A DNA stretch of 64,000 bases, taken from assembly GCA_020697295.1 (NCBI GenBank), contig JAJFBF010000003.1, forward strand, positions 1 through 64,000, in the 5' to 3' direction. Each line of letters starts with the position of its first letter. Positions within the stretch are counted from its first letter, which is position 1. This document shows, piece after piece, positions 25,191 through 35,154 of this stretch. A program made the translations under genes and the position numbers. The stretch is from Moraxellaceae bacterium (GTDB taxonomy: Bacteria; Pseudomonadota; Gammaproteobacteria; Pseudomonadales; Moraxellaceae). The notes below the pieces were generated by a model. That model worked only from the letters and a program-made list of their open reading frames with translations, searched no databases and was not told where the DNA came from.

Positions 25191-25204
25191 TTGCCCATGG
25201 TCAA
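25191..25204 (-). promoter_or_regulatory. Possible Anr/Dnr box upstream of the Dnr-like gene
   Basis: On the minus strand this reads TTGACCATGGGCAA, a near-symmetric FNR-type box. A CATGCT hexamer on the minus strand (25163-25168) is at the right distance for a weak -10. The ATG is 130 bases further on. No better candidate is visible in the 25033-25365 gap, which also holds the carbonic anhydrase ribosome-binding site. Confidence 0.4.
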
Positions 25205-25365
25205 GAGTCCGCGAAGAGGCGGAAGTGCAGGCCGCCGGCGCCATGCCGGCATTGACGCTACGCATGTTATTCGGGCAAATGCTGCCCTATCCTGACGCCA
25301 TTGCGCCGGCAACGACAGCAGGCGGCAACTGTTCCGGCACGTCAGGACACTATTCGGGAGGCAAG

Positions 25366-25992
25366 GTGAATTCAGAAAAACTGCTGGAAAACAACCGCTT
25401 CTGGGCGGAGTCGCTGCGCGCGCGCGACCCGGAGTTCTTCGAACGGCTCGCCCGGCAGCAGAAGCCGGAGTTCCTCTGGATAGGCTGCTCCGACAGCCGC
25501 GTGCCCGCCAATGAAATCGTGGGACTGATGCCGGGCGAGCTGTTCGTGCATCGCAACGTGGCCAATATGGTGGTGGCCACCGACATGAACTTCCTGTCGG
25601 TGCTGCAGTATGCGGTGGATGTGCTCAAGGTGCGCCAGGTGATTGTCTGCGGCCACTATGGCTGCGGCGGCGTGCGTGCGGCGCTGTCGCATGAGGAGCT
25701 GGGCCTGATCGACAACTGGTTGCGCGCGCTCAAGGCCCTGTATCACCAGAACCGGAGCAGTTTTACGGATCTGGACGAGGAGGCCGGCGTCAACCTGCTG
25801 TGCGAGCTCAATGTGCGCCGCCAGGTGCGCAATGTCTGCCACACCACCATCGTGCAGAATGCCTGGGCGCGGGGCCAGGAGCTGGTGGTGCACGGCTGGA
25901 TCTACGGCATCAAGGACGGCCTGATCAAGGACCTTGATACTACCCTGAGCGCCCGCGACCAGCTGGACGATACCTTCCTCTACGAGGCCTGA
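25366..25992 (+). CDS. can: Beta-class carbonic anhydrase
   Basis: A 208-residue enzyme. The GTG at 25366 was chosen because GGGAGG lies 5 bases upstream and VNSEKLLENNRFWAES is the family start; open frame further upstream is not conserved. Zinc ligands and the activating dyad are visible: CSDSRVPANEIVG near residue 42 and CGHYGCGGVRAA near residue 98. It interconverts CO2 and bicarbonate. It is convergent with narL, with only 2 bases between stops, and has no clear functional link to nitrate respiration. Confidence 0.95.
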   Translation: MNSEKLLENNRFWAESLRARDPEFFERLARQQKPEFLWIGCSDSRVPANEIVGLMPGELFVHRNVANMVVATDMNFLSVLQYAVDVLKVRQVIVCGHYGCGGVRAALSHEELGLIDNWLRALKALYHQNRSSFTDLDEEAGVNLLCELNVRRQVRNVCHTTIVQNAWARGQELVVHGWIYGIKDGLIKDLDTTLSARDQLDDTFLYEA

Positions 25993-25994
25993 CC

Positions 25995-26633
25995 CTACTT
26001 CAGGTTTTCCGTCGCCCATACCGCGGCGTCCACGCGCGAACGCGCGCCGATCTTGTGCAGCAGGCTTTTCACGTGCGTCTTCACCGTGCCCTCGCTGATG
26101 CCGAGCTTGTTGCCGACCATCTTGTTGCTGTTGCCCTCGGCGATCATGCGCAGCACATCCTTCTCGCGCGGCGTGAGGTCGACGATGGACTGCGGCGCCG
26201 GCGTGCGCAGCGATTGCGCCAGCACCGCGGTCAGGGACGGACTCACCTCGAGGCTGCCCGCCAGCACGTGGCGGATCTGCTGGATGATGATTTCCGGCTT
26301 CACGTCCTTGAGCAGGTAGCCGTCGGCGCCGAAGCGCAGGGCGCCGCGCACGTCCTGTTCCAGGTCGGAGACCGTGTAGAGCAGGATCTTGCCGGTGAAG
26401 CCCGCCTGCCGCAGCCGCTTTAGGGTCTCGATGCCGTTCATCACCGGCATGTTGTTGTCGAGGATGATCAGTTCGGGCGCGATGCCCGGCAGCAGGGCGA
26501 GGGCTTCCTCGCCATTGCCGGCTTCGCCGATGACAAGGAAGTCGTCCTCGAGCTCCAGCAGCTGGCGCAGTCCCTGGCGCAGCAGCGGGTGGTCGTCGAC
26601 CAGCAGGACCGTGTGGCGGTGGGGCGTGTTCAT
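25995..26633 (-). CDS. narL: NarL nitrate/nitrite response regulator
   Basis: A 212-residue LuxR-type response regulator. The receiver domain covers residues 7-125, with the acidic pair DD near residue 13, the phosphorylated aspartate in LIILDNNMP near residue 59, and the KD pair at YLLKDVKPE near residue 108. The DNA-binding domain starts with LTPREKDVLRMIAEGNSNKMVG near residue 150 and continues with the SEGTVKTHVKSLLHKI recognition part. The start overlaps the narX stop by 4 bases, so sensor and regulator are co-translated. Confidence 0.93.
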   Translation of the reverse strand: MNTPHRHTVLLVDDHPLLRQGLRQLLELEDDFLVIGEAGNGEEALALLPGIAPELIILDNNMPVMNGIETLKRLRQAGFTGKILLYTVSDLEQDVRGALRFGADGYLLKDVKPEIIIQQIRHVLAGSLEVSPSLTAVLAQSLRTPAPQSIVDLTPREKDVLRMIAEGNSNKMVGNKLGISEGTVKTHVKSLLHKIGARSRVDAAVWATENLK

Positions 26634-28435
26634 GCGGGTGACCTCTCGGGCGGGGCGCCCAGGAAATGGGGAGAAAAACTCAGTCGCACGGCGGTGCCAT
26701 GGGGCTGGCGCGAGGTGACGGACAGCGTGCCCTTCAGGCTGCTGGCGCGCTCGCGCATGATGGCGATGCCGTGATGCTGGCGCTGGTCGAAGTCCAGCGA
26801 GAGGCCGACGCCGTCGTCCTCGATGGCGAGTTCGACCTGCTCGCCGTTTTGCGCCAGGCGCACCTGCACCTCGCTGGCGCGGGAGTGGCGCACGCAGTTG
26901 GACAGCGCCTCACGCATGATCTGCAGCAAGTGTACCTGCTCACTGGCCGCGAGGGGGAGGGCGAGGGAGTCCGCGGCCAGGGTGACATGCAGGTTGCCAC
27001 GGCGCGAGAACTCCTGCACCGCGTCGTCCATCGCCTGGGCCAGGCCGCCATCCTCCACGCGCAGGCGGAACGTCACCAGCAGCTCGCGCAATTGCTGGTA
27101 GGCGCTCTCGATGCCGTTGCGCATTTCGGCGATCACGCCTCCCAGGGTGTCCTCAAGGCCGTTGCGCTGCACGATCTTGTCGAGGCGGCTGGCCTGCATG
27201 TTGAGGTAGGTGAGGGCCTGGGCCAGCGAGTCGTGCAGTTCGCGCGCAATGGTATTGCGCTCGTCCATGAGCACCAGCCAGTGCTTCTGCTCGCGCTGTG
27301 TCTCGATCATGAGGGCGGTGCCGACGAGGTCGGCCAGGGCCTGGATCAGCTCCGACTCCCAGTCCGCCGGCGGCCGCTGGTCCCGGAAGGCGGCGCGCAA
27401 CTCGCCCAGGCTCTGGCCCTGGCTCAGCACATCGAAGCTCATCTGCTCCGGTGCGTGCTTGCGGTCGCAGGTCGAGCAGTCGAGGCGCGAGCAGATTTCC
27501 CGCGAGGCATTGCCCTGCAGCGAGATCAGCTTGCCCGCCGGCTCCTGCACCGGCGGGGTGAGGCAGAGCGTGAGTTCGAGACCGGGCAGCTGCTGCTGGA
27601 AGCGGGTGATCAGGTCTTCCAGGACACTGGCGCCGGTCTGGGTGGTGGTGGCGATATGGCGGGAGCTTTGCAGCAGCAGCCCGAGCGCCGTGTTAGCCAC
27701 CTCCAGGTGCCGCGTCTTTTGCGCCACCCGCGACTCCAGGGTGCGATGCGACTCCTCGATGGTCGAGGCCATGGCGTTGAAGCTCAGGGCGAGCTTGCCA
27801 AGCTCGTCCTCGGACCGGTAGTCGACGCGGGCCGAGAATTCACCGCTGCGGAATTTCTCGTTGGCCTCGACCAGCTCGTGCAGGGGCCGGATGACGCCGC
27901 TTTCCAGCTCATACATGCCGATCAGCAGCACCATCACGGTAATGAGCAGCGCCGTTCCCTGGATCATCAGCTGCCAGTTCTGGCGACGTTCGCTTTGCTG
28001 CTGCAATTGCCGAGTCAGGGCGTCGAGTTGCGCCACGAAGCTGTCGGCGTTGCGCAGGAAGTGCTCCGGCTGTCCCTGCACGAGAGCCGGCCGCATGTCC
28101 TCGCGCCAGCGCGCGAGGATGGCGCGGTGGGCTTCCGCCAGCCCCTCGCTCGGGTGCAGTTCCAGTGCCTGCCGGATGTTCGGGCTCTCGAGCCGCTGCT
28201 CGAGGTCGTCGGTCAGGCGGCGCAGTTCGGCCGGCGCCACCTTGGCCTCGATATGCCAGCTCAGGCGGTAGGTGGCCATGCGCGCGGAGCCGGCGGTATT
28301 GATGGCGGCGGCGTCCTTCTCGCTGATCCAGGCGATGAGGCCGGCGCTGAAGGCGCTCAGCATCGCAAACGTGGCGATGATGGCCACCGAAAAGCCGGCG
28401 CGGGCGGGCAGGGAGCTTCGTAACCAGCTCAGCAT
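26630..28435 (-). CDS. narX: NarX nitrate/nitrite sensor histidine kinase
   Basis: A 601-residue membrane kinase. Two membrane spans (about residues 16-36 and 150-172) enclose the periplasmic sensor, whose nitrate-binding P-box is GSARMATYRLSW near residue 47. A HAMP linker follows (IRPLHELVEANEKFRSGEF), then a GAF-like central module holding the cysteine group CSRLDCSTC near residue 315 as in NarX. The HisKA_3 H-box is ERNTIARELHDSLAQALTYL near residue 395, and the ATPase domain has N, G1 (EDDGVG) and G2 boxes near residues 500-580. It is divergent from narK1 and co-translated with narL. Confidence 0.93.
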   Translation of the reverse strand: MLSWLRSSLPARAGFSVAIIATFAMLSAFSAGLIAWISEKDAAAINTAGSARMATYRLSWHIEAKVAPAELRRLTDDLEQRLESPNIRQALELHPSEGLAEAHRAILARWREDMRPALVQGQPEHFLRNADSFVAQLDALTRQLQQQSERRQNWQLMIQGTALLITVMVLLIGMYELESGVIRPLHELVEANEKFRSGEFSARVDYRSEDELGKLALSFNAMASTIEESHRTLESRVAQKTRHLEVANTALGLLLQSSRHIATTTQTGASVLEDLITRFQQQLPGLELTLCLTPPVQEPAGKLISLQGNASREICSRLDCSTCDRKHAPEQMSFDVLSQGQSLGELRAAFRDQRPPADWESELIQALADLVGTALMIETQREQKHWLVLMDERNTIARELHDSLAQALTYLNMQASRLDKIVQRNGLEDTLGGVIAEMRNGIESAYQQLRELLVTFRLRVEDGGLAQAMDDAVQEFSRRGNLHVTLAADSLALPLAASEQVHLLQIMREALSNCVRHSRASEVQVRLAQNGEQVELAIEDDGVGLSLDFDQRQHHGIAIMRERASSLKGTLSVTSRQPHGTAVRLSFSPHFLGAPPERSPA

Positions 28436-28516
28436 GGGCGCTCTCCCTCTAAAGAGTCATGGGTCAGGCTCAACTGAGAGCCATTTCGTATCCAGCTGTT
28501 TTACATGGTGTTTCTC

Positions 28517-28554
28517 TGCGGCCGCCCTCTCTCTTTGGAGAGAGGGCGGCCGCA
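28517..28554. repeat. Perfect 17-bp inverted repeat between narX and narK1
   Basis: TGCGGCCGCCCTCTCTC at 28517-28533 pairs base for base with 28538-28554 around the loop TTTG. It is the strongest hairpin in the window. There is no T tract on either strand, and it lies 82 bases upstream of narX and about 100 bases upstream of narK1, just before the FNR-type box. Confidence 0.7.
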
Positions 28555-28581
28555 TTGGCCCAAACGCGGGCCCGGCAAGAC

Positions 28582-28623
28582 TTGATGCGCATCAAGTGGA
28601 AGGGGGGGGGCGGTTTGTAGAGT
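28582..28623 (+). promoter_or_regulatory. Anr/Dnr (FNR-type) promoter of the narK1K2GHJI operon
   Basis: TTGATGCGCATCAA at 28582-28595 is a perfect, fully symmetric box. TAGAGT at 28618-28623 lies 22 bases later as a -10, giving a start near 28630, 26 bases before the narK1 ATG. This agrees with the known Anr/Dnr control of the Pseudomonas narK1 promoter. A poly-G run (28602-28610) fills part of the spacer. Confidence 0.85.
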
Positions 28624-28655
28624 CCGCTCATTCCAGGCAACGAGAGACCCGAGTG

Positions 28656-29918
28656 ATGAGCTCCCTGACAACCCCCCGCGGGCTGGTGCTGGGTACGAGC
28701 ACCTTCGCTTTTACCGTCTGTTTCATGGTGTGGATGATGTTCGCCGTGCTGGGCATTCCCATCAAGCACATGCTGAACCTCAACGAGACCCAGTTCGGGC
28801 TGCTGGCGGCGACGCCGGTCCTTTCCGGCTCGCTGGTCCGCCTGCCGCTGGGGGTCCTTACCGACCGCTTCGGCGGTCGCATCGTCTTCTTCCTGCTGAT
28901 GATGGTCTGCGTGCTGCCCCTGTACCTGATCAGCTACGCCACCGAGTACTGGCACTTCCTGGTGCTGGGGCTGTTCGTCGGCCTGGCTGGCGGCTCCTTC
29001 TCGGTGGGGGTGGCCTATGTCGCGCACTGGTTCGACAAGCGCAACCAGGGCTTCGCCATGGGCATCTTCGGCGCGGGCAACGCCGGCGCCGCGGTCACCA
29101 AGTTCCTGGCCCCGGCGATCATCGCCGCCGCCAGCTGGCAGATGGTGCCCAAGGTCTACTCCGCCATCCTCTTCGTCACCGCGCTCCTGTTCTGGTTCCT
29201 GACCACCGAGAACCGCAACCACCTGGCCCCCAGGTCCGTCAGCCTGCGCGAGCAGCTCGAGGTCCTGCGCGATCATGATGTGTGGCGCTACTGCCAGTAC
29301 TACTCCATCGTCTTTGGCGGCTATGTGGCGCTCTCGCTGTGGATGACCAAATACTACGTCGAGGAATACGGCTTCGGTCTGCAGACCGCCGCCTTGCTCG
29401 CCGCCTGCTTCTCACTGCCGGGCGGTATCCTGCGCGCCTTCGGCGGCTGGATGTCGGACCGCTGGGGCGCGCACAGCGTCACCCGCTGGGTGATGTGGGT
29501 CAGCTGCATGTGCCTCTTCCTGCTCTCATATCCGCCGACCGATTTCACCGTCCATACCGTCAGCGGCCCGGTGACCTTCCATATCGGCCTCAACGCCGCG
29601 GTCTTCACGGGCCTGCTCTTCATCGTCGGCATCGCCTGGGCCTTCGGCAAGGCCTCGGTCTTCAAGTACATCTCGGACGAGTTCCCCGACCGCATGGGCG
29701 TGATCTCCGGCATCGTCGGCCTGGTCGGCGGCCTCGGCGGCTTCCTGCTGCCCATCATGTTCGGCGCGCTCGTCGACCTCACCGGCGTGCGCTCCTCCAG
29801 CTTCATGCTGCTGTTCGGGATCATCTGGGTCTCGCTGAGCTGGATGTACCTCACTGAGATCCGCAAGGCCCCGGCCCGCAAGCCTGCCGCCCTCGGCGCA
29901 TTGCCCAACGCTTCCTAA
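28656..29918 (+). CDS. narK1: NarK1-type nitrate/nitrite transporter (MFS)
   Basis: A 420-residue major-facilitator transporter with 12 predicted helices. The ATG at 28656 gives the family start (LTTPRGLVLGTSTFAFTVCFMVWMM). The MFS loop motif appears as GVLTDRFGGRIVF near residue 70, and the two nitrate-signature glycine-rich helices are GLAGGSFSVGVAYVAHWF near residue 110 and the later GIVGLVGGLGGFLLP near residue 350. It is probably the nitrate/proton symport half of the NarK1-NarK2 pair. It is first in the nar operon, 17 bases from narK2. Confidence 0.92.
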   Translation: MSSLTTPRGLVLGTSTFAFTVCFMVWMMFAVLGIPIKHMLNLNETQFGLLAATPVLSGSLVRLPLGVLTDRFGGRIVFFLLMMVCVLPLYLISYATEYWHFLVLGLFVGLAGGSFSVGVAYVAHWFDKRNQGFAMGIFGAGNAGAAVTKFLAPAIIAAASWQMVPKVYSAILFVTALLFWFLTTENRNHLAPRSVSLREQLEVLRDHDVWRYCQYYSIVFGGYVALSLWMTKYYVEEYGFGLQTAALLAACFSLPGGILRAFGGWMSDRWGAHSVTRWVMWVSCMCLFLLSYPPTDFTVHTVSGPVTFHIGLNAAVFTGLLFIVGIAWAFGKASVFKYISDEFPDRMGVISGIVGLVGGLGGFLLPIMFGALVDLTGVRSSSFMLLFGIIWVSLSWMYLTEIRKAPARKPAALGALPNAS

Positions 29919-29935
29919 TATCCAGGAGAATCACC

Positions 29936-31345
29936 ATGAGCTTGAATCAGACTCCGCTGGCGACCCCCGCCACCGGCCCGGTCATCAGCGACTGGCGTCC
30001 CGAGGATGCCGGCTTCTGGGACAGCACCGGACGCAATGTCGCCAGCCGCAACCTGTGGATCTCCATTCCCGCGCTCTTCCTCGCCTTCGCGGTGTGGATG
30101 GTGTGGAGCACGGTGACGGTGCGCCTCAACAGCATCGGCTTCACGTTTACTACCGACCAGCTGTTCTGGCTGGCTGCGCTGCCGGCACTCTCGGGCGCCA
30201 CGCTGCGCATTTTTTATTCCTTCATGGTGCCGGTGTTCGGCGGTCGTCGCTGGACCGCCATCAGCACCGCCTCCTTGCTGATCCCGTCGATCTGGATGGG
30301 CTTCGCGGTGCAGGACCCGACCACGCCCTATAGCGTGTTCGTGCTGATCGCGCTGCTGTGCGGATTTGGCGGCGGCAATTTCGCCTCCAGCATGTCCAAT
30401 ATCAGCTTCTTCTACCCCAAGGCCCAGCAGGGCACGGCGCTCGGCCTCAACGCCGGCCTCGGCAACCTCGGCGTCTCGGCGATGCAGTTCCTGGTGCCCC
30501 TGGTCATCACCTTCAGCGTCTTTGGCGCCATCGCCGGCGCTCCCCAGACGCTCAAGGACGGCGGCCAGCTGTGGCTGCAGAACGCCGGCTTTGTCTGGGT
30601 GCCCTTCATTGTCGTGATCGCCGTGGTGGCTTGGTTCGGCATGAACGACCTCGCCACCGCGCGCGCGTCCTTCAGTGACCAGGCCGTGATCTTCAAGCGC
30701 AAGCACAACTGGCTGATGTGCTGGCTCTACCTGGCCACCTTCGGCTCCTTCATCGGTTACGCCGCCGGCTTCCCGATGCTGATCAAGACCCAGTTTCCCT
30801 CTGTTGACCCGCTGAAGTTCGCCTTCCTGGGTCCCCTGGTGGGCGCGCTGATCCGCCCCATCGGCGGCTGGCTGTCCGACCGCGTCGGCGGCGCCCGCGT
30901 CACGCTGTGGAATTTCGTGGTGATGATCGTCGCCGTGTTCGGCGTGCTCGCCTTCCTCCCCGAGCAGGGCCAGGGCGGCAACTTCTACGGCTTCCTCGCC
31001 ATGTTCATGGTGCTGTTCATCACCACCGGCATCGGCAACGGCTCCACGTTCCGCATGATTCCGGTGATCTTCCGGACCCTGCACGAGCGCAGCGACAAGG
31101 GCGGCAACGCCGGCAGCCGCGAGGTGGCCCTCAAGGCCGCTGCCAAGGAATCCGCCGCGGTGCTGGGCTTCAGCTCGGCAATCGGCGCCTACGGCGGCTT
31201 CTTCATTCCCAAGACCTTCGGCAGCTCGGTGAAGCTGACCGGCGGGCCGGAAATGGCGCTCTACATCTTCATCGCCTTCTATGTCACCTGCATCGCCGTG
31301 ACCTGGTACTGGTACGCCCGCAAGAAGGCTGACGTGCCCTGCTGA
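29936..31345 (+). CDS. narK2: NarK2-type nitrate/nitrite antiporter (MFS)
   Basis: A 469-residue major-facilitator protein with 12 helices. A soluble N-terminal part (SDWRPEDAGFWDSTGRNVASRN) is typical of NarK2. The nitrate-signature glycine-rich segments are GFGGGNFASSMSNISFFYP near residue 146 and the later stretch with GFSSAIGAYGGFFIP near residue 412. Family: nitrate/nitrite exchange, which removes the nitrite made by NarGHI. GGAG precedes the ATG. It lies 69 bases before narG. Confidence 0.92.
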   Translation: MSLNQTPLATPATGPVISDWRPEDAGFWDSTGRNVASRNLWISIPALFLAFAVWMVWSTVTVRLNSIGFTFTTDQLFWLAALPALSGATLRIFYSFMVPVFGGRRWTAISTASLLIPSIWMGFAVQDPTTPYSVFVLIALLCGFGGGNFASSMSNISFFYPKAQQGTALGLNAGLGNLGVSAMQFLVPLVITFSVFGAIAGAPQTLKDGGQLWLQNAGFVWVPFIVVIAVVAWFGMNDLATARASFSDQAVIFKRKHNWLMCWLYLATFGSFIGYAAGFPMLIKTQFPSVDPLKFAFLGPLVGALIRPIGGWLSDRVGGARVTLWNFVVMIVAVFGVLAFLPEQGQGGNFYGFLAMFMVLFITTGIGNGSTFRMIPVIFRTLHERSDKGGNAGSREVALKAAAKESAAVLGFSSAIGAYGGFFIPKTFGSSVKLTGGPEMALYIFIAFYVTCIAVTWYWYARKKADVPC

Positions 31346-31414
31346 GACCGAGCCTGGCGCCACACAATCCATGACGGGGCAGGGCGGACCTGCTCCCTCC
31401 GAGAGGTAAAAAAG

Positions 31415-34400
31415 ATGAGTCATCTACTCGACCAGCTGCGCTTCTTCACTAAAAAGAAGGGTGAGTTCGCGGACGGCCATGGCGAAACCCGGCAGGAATC
31501 GCGGGACTGGGAAAACGTCTACCGTGCGCGCTGGCAGTACGACAAGATCGTGCGCTCCACCCACGGCGTGAACTGCACCGGTTCCTGCTCCTGGAAGATC
31601 TATGTCAAGAACGGCCTGATCACCTGGGAAACGCAGCAGACCGATTATCCGCGCACGCGCCCGGACCTGCCCAACCACGAGCCCCGCGGCTGCCCGCGCG
31701 GCGCCAGCTACAGCTGGTACATCTACAGCGCCAACCGCGTTAAGTATCCCAAGATCCGCAAGCCGCTGATGCAGCTCTGGCGCGAGGCGCGCAAGACGCT
31801 GGGCCCGGTCGAGGCCTGGGCCAGCATCGTCGAAGATAAAGCCAAGGCCGAATCCTACAAGAGCAAGCGCGGCCTGGGCGGCTTCGTGCGCTCGAGCTGG
31901 GACGAGGTCAACGAACTGATCGCGGCGGCGAATGTCTACACCGCCAAGCAGTACGGCCCCGACCGCATCTTCGGCTTCTCGCCGATTCCCGCCATGTCCA
32001 TGGTCAGCTACGCCGCCGGCAGCCGCTACCTGTCGCTCATCGGCGGCGTCTCCATGAGCTTCTACGACTGGTATTGCGACCTGCCGCCGGCCTCGCCCAT
32101 GGTCTGGGGCGAGCAGACCGACGTGCCGGAATCGGCCGACTGGTACAACTCGAACTACATCATCGCCTGGGGCTCCAATGTGCCGCAGACGCGTACCCCT
32201 GACGCCCACTTCTTCACGGAAGTCCGCTACAAGGGCGCCAAGACCGTCTCGATCACGCCCGATTATTCGGAAGTCGCCAAGCTCACCGACCTCTGGCTGA
32301 ACCCCAAGCAGGGCACCGATGCGGCGCTCGCACAGGCCTTCAATCATGTGATCTTCAAGGAATTCCACCTCGAGAAGCCGAGCGCCTACTTCACCGATTA
32401 CGTGCGCCGCTACACCGACCTGCCCATGCTGGTGCTGCTGGAGCCGCATGGCGAGGGCCTTGCGCCGACGCGCTTCCTGCGTGCCTCCGACCTGTCCGCC
32501 AACCTGGGCCAGGACAACAACCCGGAATGGAAGACCATCGCCTTCGATGGCAAGTCGGGCGAGCTGGTCTCGCCGCTGGGCTCCATCGGCTATCGCTGGG
32601 GCGAGTCGGGCAAGTGGAACATCGAGCCACGCGAAGGCGGCGAGGGCCGCGACGTCGAGCTCAAGCTGTCGTTCATCGATGACGCCGCCAGCGCCGTCGA
32701 AGTCGCCTTTCCCTACTTTGGCGGCCAGCTGCACGAACACTTCGCCCATGTCGAGGGCGAGGAAGTCCAGTTCCGCCGCGTGCCCAGCCACGAGCTGACC
32801 CTGGCCGACGGCCGCCGCGTGCGCGTCGCCACGGTGTTCGACCTCAACGCCGCCGGCCTCGGCATCGATCGCGGCCTTGGTGGCAAGAACGTGGCCAAAA
32901 GCTACGACGAGGCCACCGTGCCCGGCACCCCGGCCTGGCAGGAAAAGATTACCGGCGTCAGCCGCGAGAAGGTCATCCAGGTCGCGCGCGAGTTCGCCGA
33001 CAACGCCGACCGCACCCGCGGCAAGTCCATGATCATCGTCGGCGCGGCGATGAACCACTGGTACCACATGGACATGAACTACCGCGGCCTCATCAACATG
33101 CTCATGCTCTGCGGTTGCGTCGGGCAGAGCGGTGGCGGCTGGGCGCACTACGTGGGCCAGGAAAAGCTGCGTCCGCAGTGCGGCTGGCTGCCGCTGGCCT
33201 TCGGCCTCGACTGGAGCCGGCCGCCGCGCCAGATCAACTCCACGAGCTTCTTCTATGCCCACTCCTCGCAGTGGCGCCACGAGAAGATGAGCATCCACGA
33301 GGTGCTGTCGCCGATCGCGGACAAGTCGAAGTTCCCCGAGCACATGCTGGACTACAACATCCGCGCCGAGCGAGCCGGCTGGCTGCCCAGCGCGCCCCAG
33401 CTCAACCGCAATCCGCTGCAGGTCTGCCGCGAGGCGGCGGCGGCGGGCATGGACCCGAAGGAATACGCCCTGAAGTCGCTGAAGGACGGTTCGCTGCGCT
33501 TTGCCTGCGAGCAGCCGGACCATCCCGACAACTTTCCGCGCAACATGTTCATCTGGCGCTCCAACCTCATGGGCTCCTCCGGCAAGGGCCACGAGTACAT
33601 GCTCAAGTACCTGCTGGGCACGCCCAAGCACGGCGTGATGAACGAGGACGTGGGCAAGCGCGACGGTCTCAAGCCGACCGATGCGGAGTGGGTGGCCGAT
33701 GGCCCCACCGGCAAGCTCGACCTGCGTGTACTCCGACATCGTGCTGCCGACGGCGACCTGGTACGAGAAGGACGACCTCAATACATCGGACATGCATCCC
33801 TTCATCCATCCGCTGTCCGCGGCCATCGACCCGGCCTGGGAGTCGCGCTCGGACTGGGAAATCTACAAGGGCATCGCCAAGAGCTTCTCGGAAGTGTCCG
33901 TCGGCCACCTGGGCGTCGAGAAAGACCTGGTGACCGTGCCGCTGCTGCATGATTCGCCGGGCGAACTGGCGCAGCCTTTCGGCGGCACCGACTGGAAGAC
34001 CGCGGGCGTCGACCCGGTGCCGGGCAAGAACGCGCCGAACATGGTGGTGGTGGAGCGCGACTACCCCAACACCTACAAGAAGTTCACCTCGCTAGGTCCG
34101 ATGCTGGAAAAGCTCGGCAACGGCGGCAAGGGCATCAACTGGAACACGGACGACGAGGTGAAGTTCCTCGGCGCCCTCAACCACAAGGTGCTGGAGCCGG
34201 GCATCAGCGAAGGCCGTCCGCGCATCAACAGCGCCATCGACGCCTGCGAAGTGGTGCTGTCGCTGGCTCCGGAAACCAACGGCCATGTCGCCGTCAAGGC
34301 CTGGGAAGCGCTCAGCAAGTTCACCGGCCGTGACCACAGCCACCTGGCGGTGGGCAAGGAACACGAGGCCATCCGCTTCCGCGACATCCAGGTGCAGCCG

Positions 34401-35144
34401 CGCAAGATCATCTCCAGCCCGACCTGGTCCGGCCTGGAAGACGAGCACGTGAGCTACAACGCCGGCTACACCAACGTCCACGAGTACATTCCCTGGCGCA
34501 CCATCACCGGCCGCCAGCAGTTCTACCAGGACCATCCCTGGATGCAGGCCTTCGGAGAGCAGCTCATGAGCTACCGCCCGCCAATCAATACCCGCTCCAT
34601 CGGCTACGTGCGCGGCAAGCGTCCCAATGGCAACAGCGAGATCGTGCTGAACTGGATCACGCCGCACCAGAAGTGGGGCATCCACAGCACCTATTCCGAC
34701 AACCTGCTCATGCTCACGCTGAACCGCGGCGGGCCGGTGATCTGGCTGTCGGAGAAGGACGCGAAGAAGGCCGGCATTGTCGACAACGACTGGGTCGAGT
34801 GCTTCAACGCCAACGGCGCCCTGACGGCGCGCGCGGTGGTCAGCCAGCGCGTGAAGGAAGGCATGGTCATGATGTACCACGCCCAGGAACGCATCATCAA
34901 CGTGCCGGGCTCGGAGACCACCAGGACCCGCGGCGGCCACCACAACTCGGTGACGCGCGTGGTGCTGAAGCCGACGCACATGATCGGCGGCTATGCCCAG
35001 CAGTCCTGGGGTTTCAACTACTACGGCACCGTGGGCTGCAACCGCGACGAGTTCGTGGTGGTGCGCAAGATGAGCAAGGTGGACTGGCTGGACGGTCCCA
35101 ACGGCGACGCACTCCCGCGTCCGCTGCCGCAGGATATCGAGTGA
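31415..35144 (+). pseudogene. narG: narG, nitrate reductase alpha subunit, broken by a ~35-nt deletion
   Basis: The catalytic molybdenum subunit of membrane nitrate reductase. The N-terminal frame (31415 to the junction) holds about 770 residues, with the FS0 cluster ligands H-x3-C-x3-C in THGVNCTGSC and a later C in EPRGCPRG, and the molybdenum aspartate region QTDVPESADWYNS. It reads normally up to GPTGKLDL (33708-33724). NarG would then continue with about 11 residues (E. coli VVTLDFRLSST) before the cysteine of C-x-YSD. Here the DNA jumps from GACCTG directly to (T)GCGTGTAC, so TGC-GTG-TAC-TCC is in another frame. From 33723 to 35144 that frame encodes a perfect NarG C-terminus (YSDIVLPTATWYEKDD to PLPQDIE). 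Without the jump the total would be about 1250 residues, the family length. The N-terminal frame runs on into nonsense to 33952. Downstream narH, narJ and narI are intact, so this is a very recent mutation or an assembly error. Confidence 0.9.
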
Positions 35145-35154
35145 GGGTGACGCC

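Noticed and set aside
31415-33952. A shortened functional NarG of 845 residues
   Set aside because: The last ~75 residues are frame-shifted nonsense and the whole C-terminal part of the molybdenum-binding fold is missing.
33681-35144. A separate gene with a start at 33681
   Set aside because: The sequence from 33723 on is simply the NarG C-terminus; the upstream codons are out-of-frame reading of narG.
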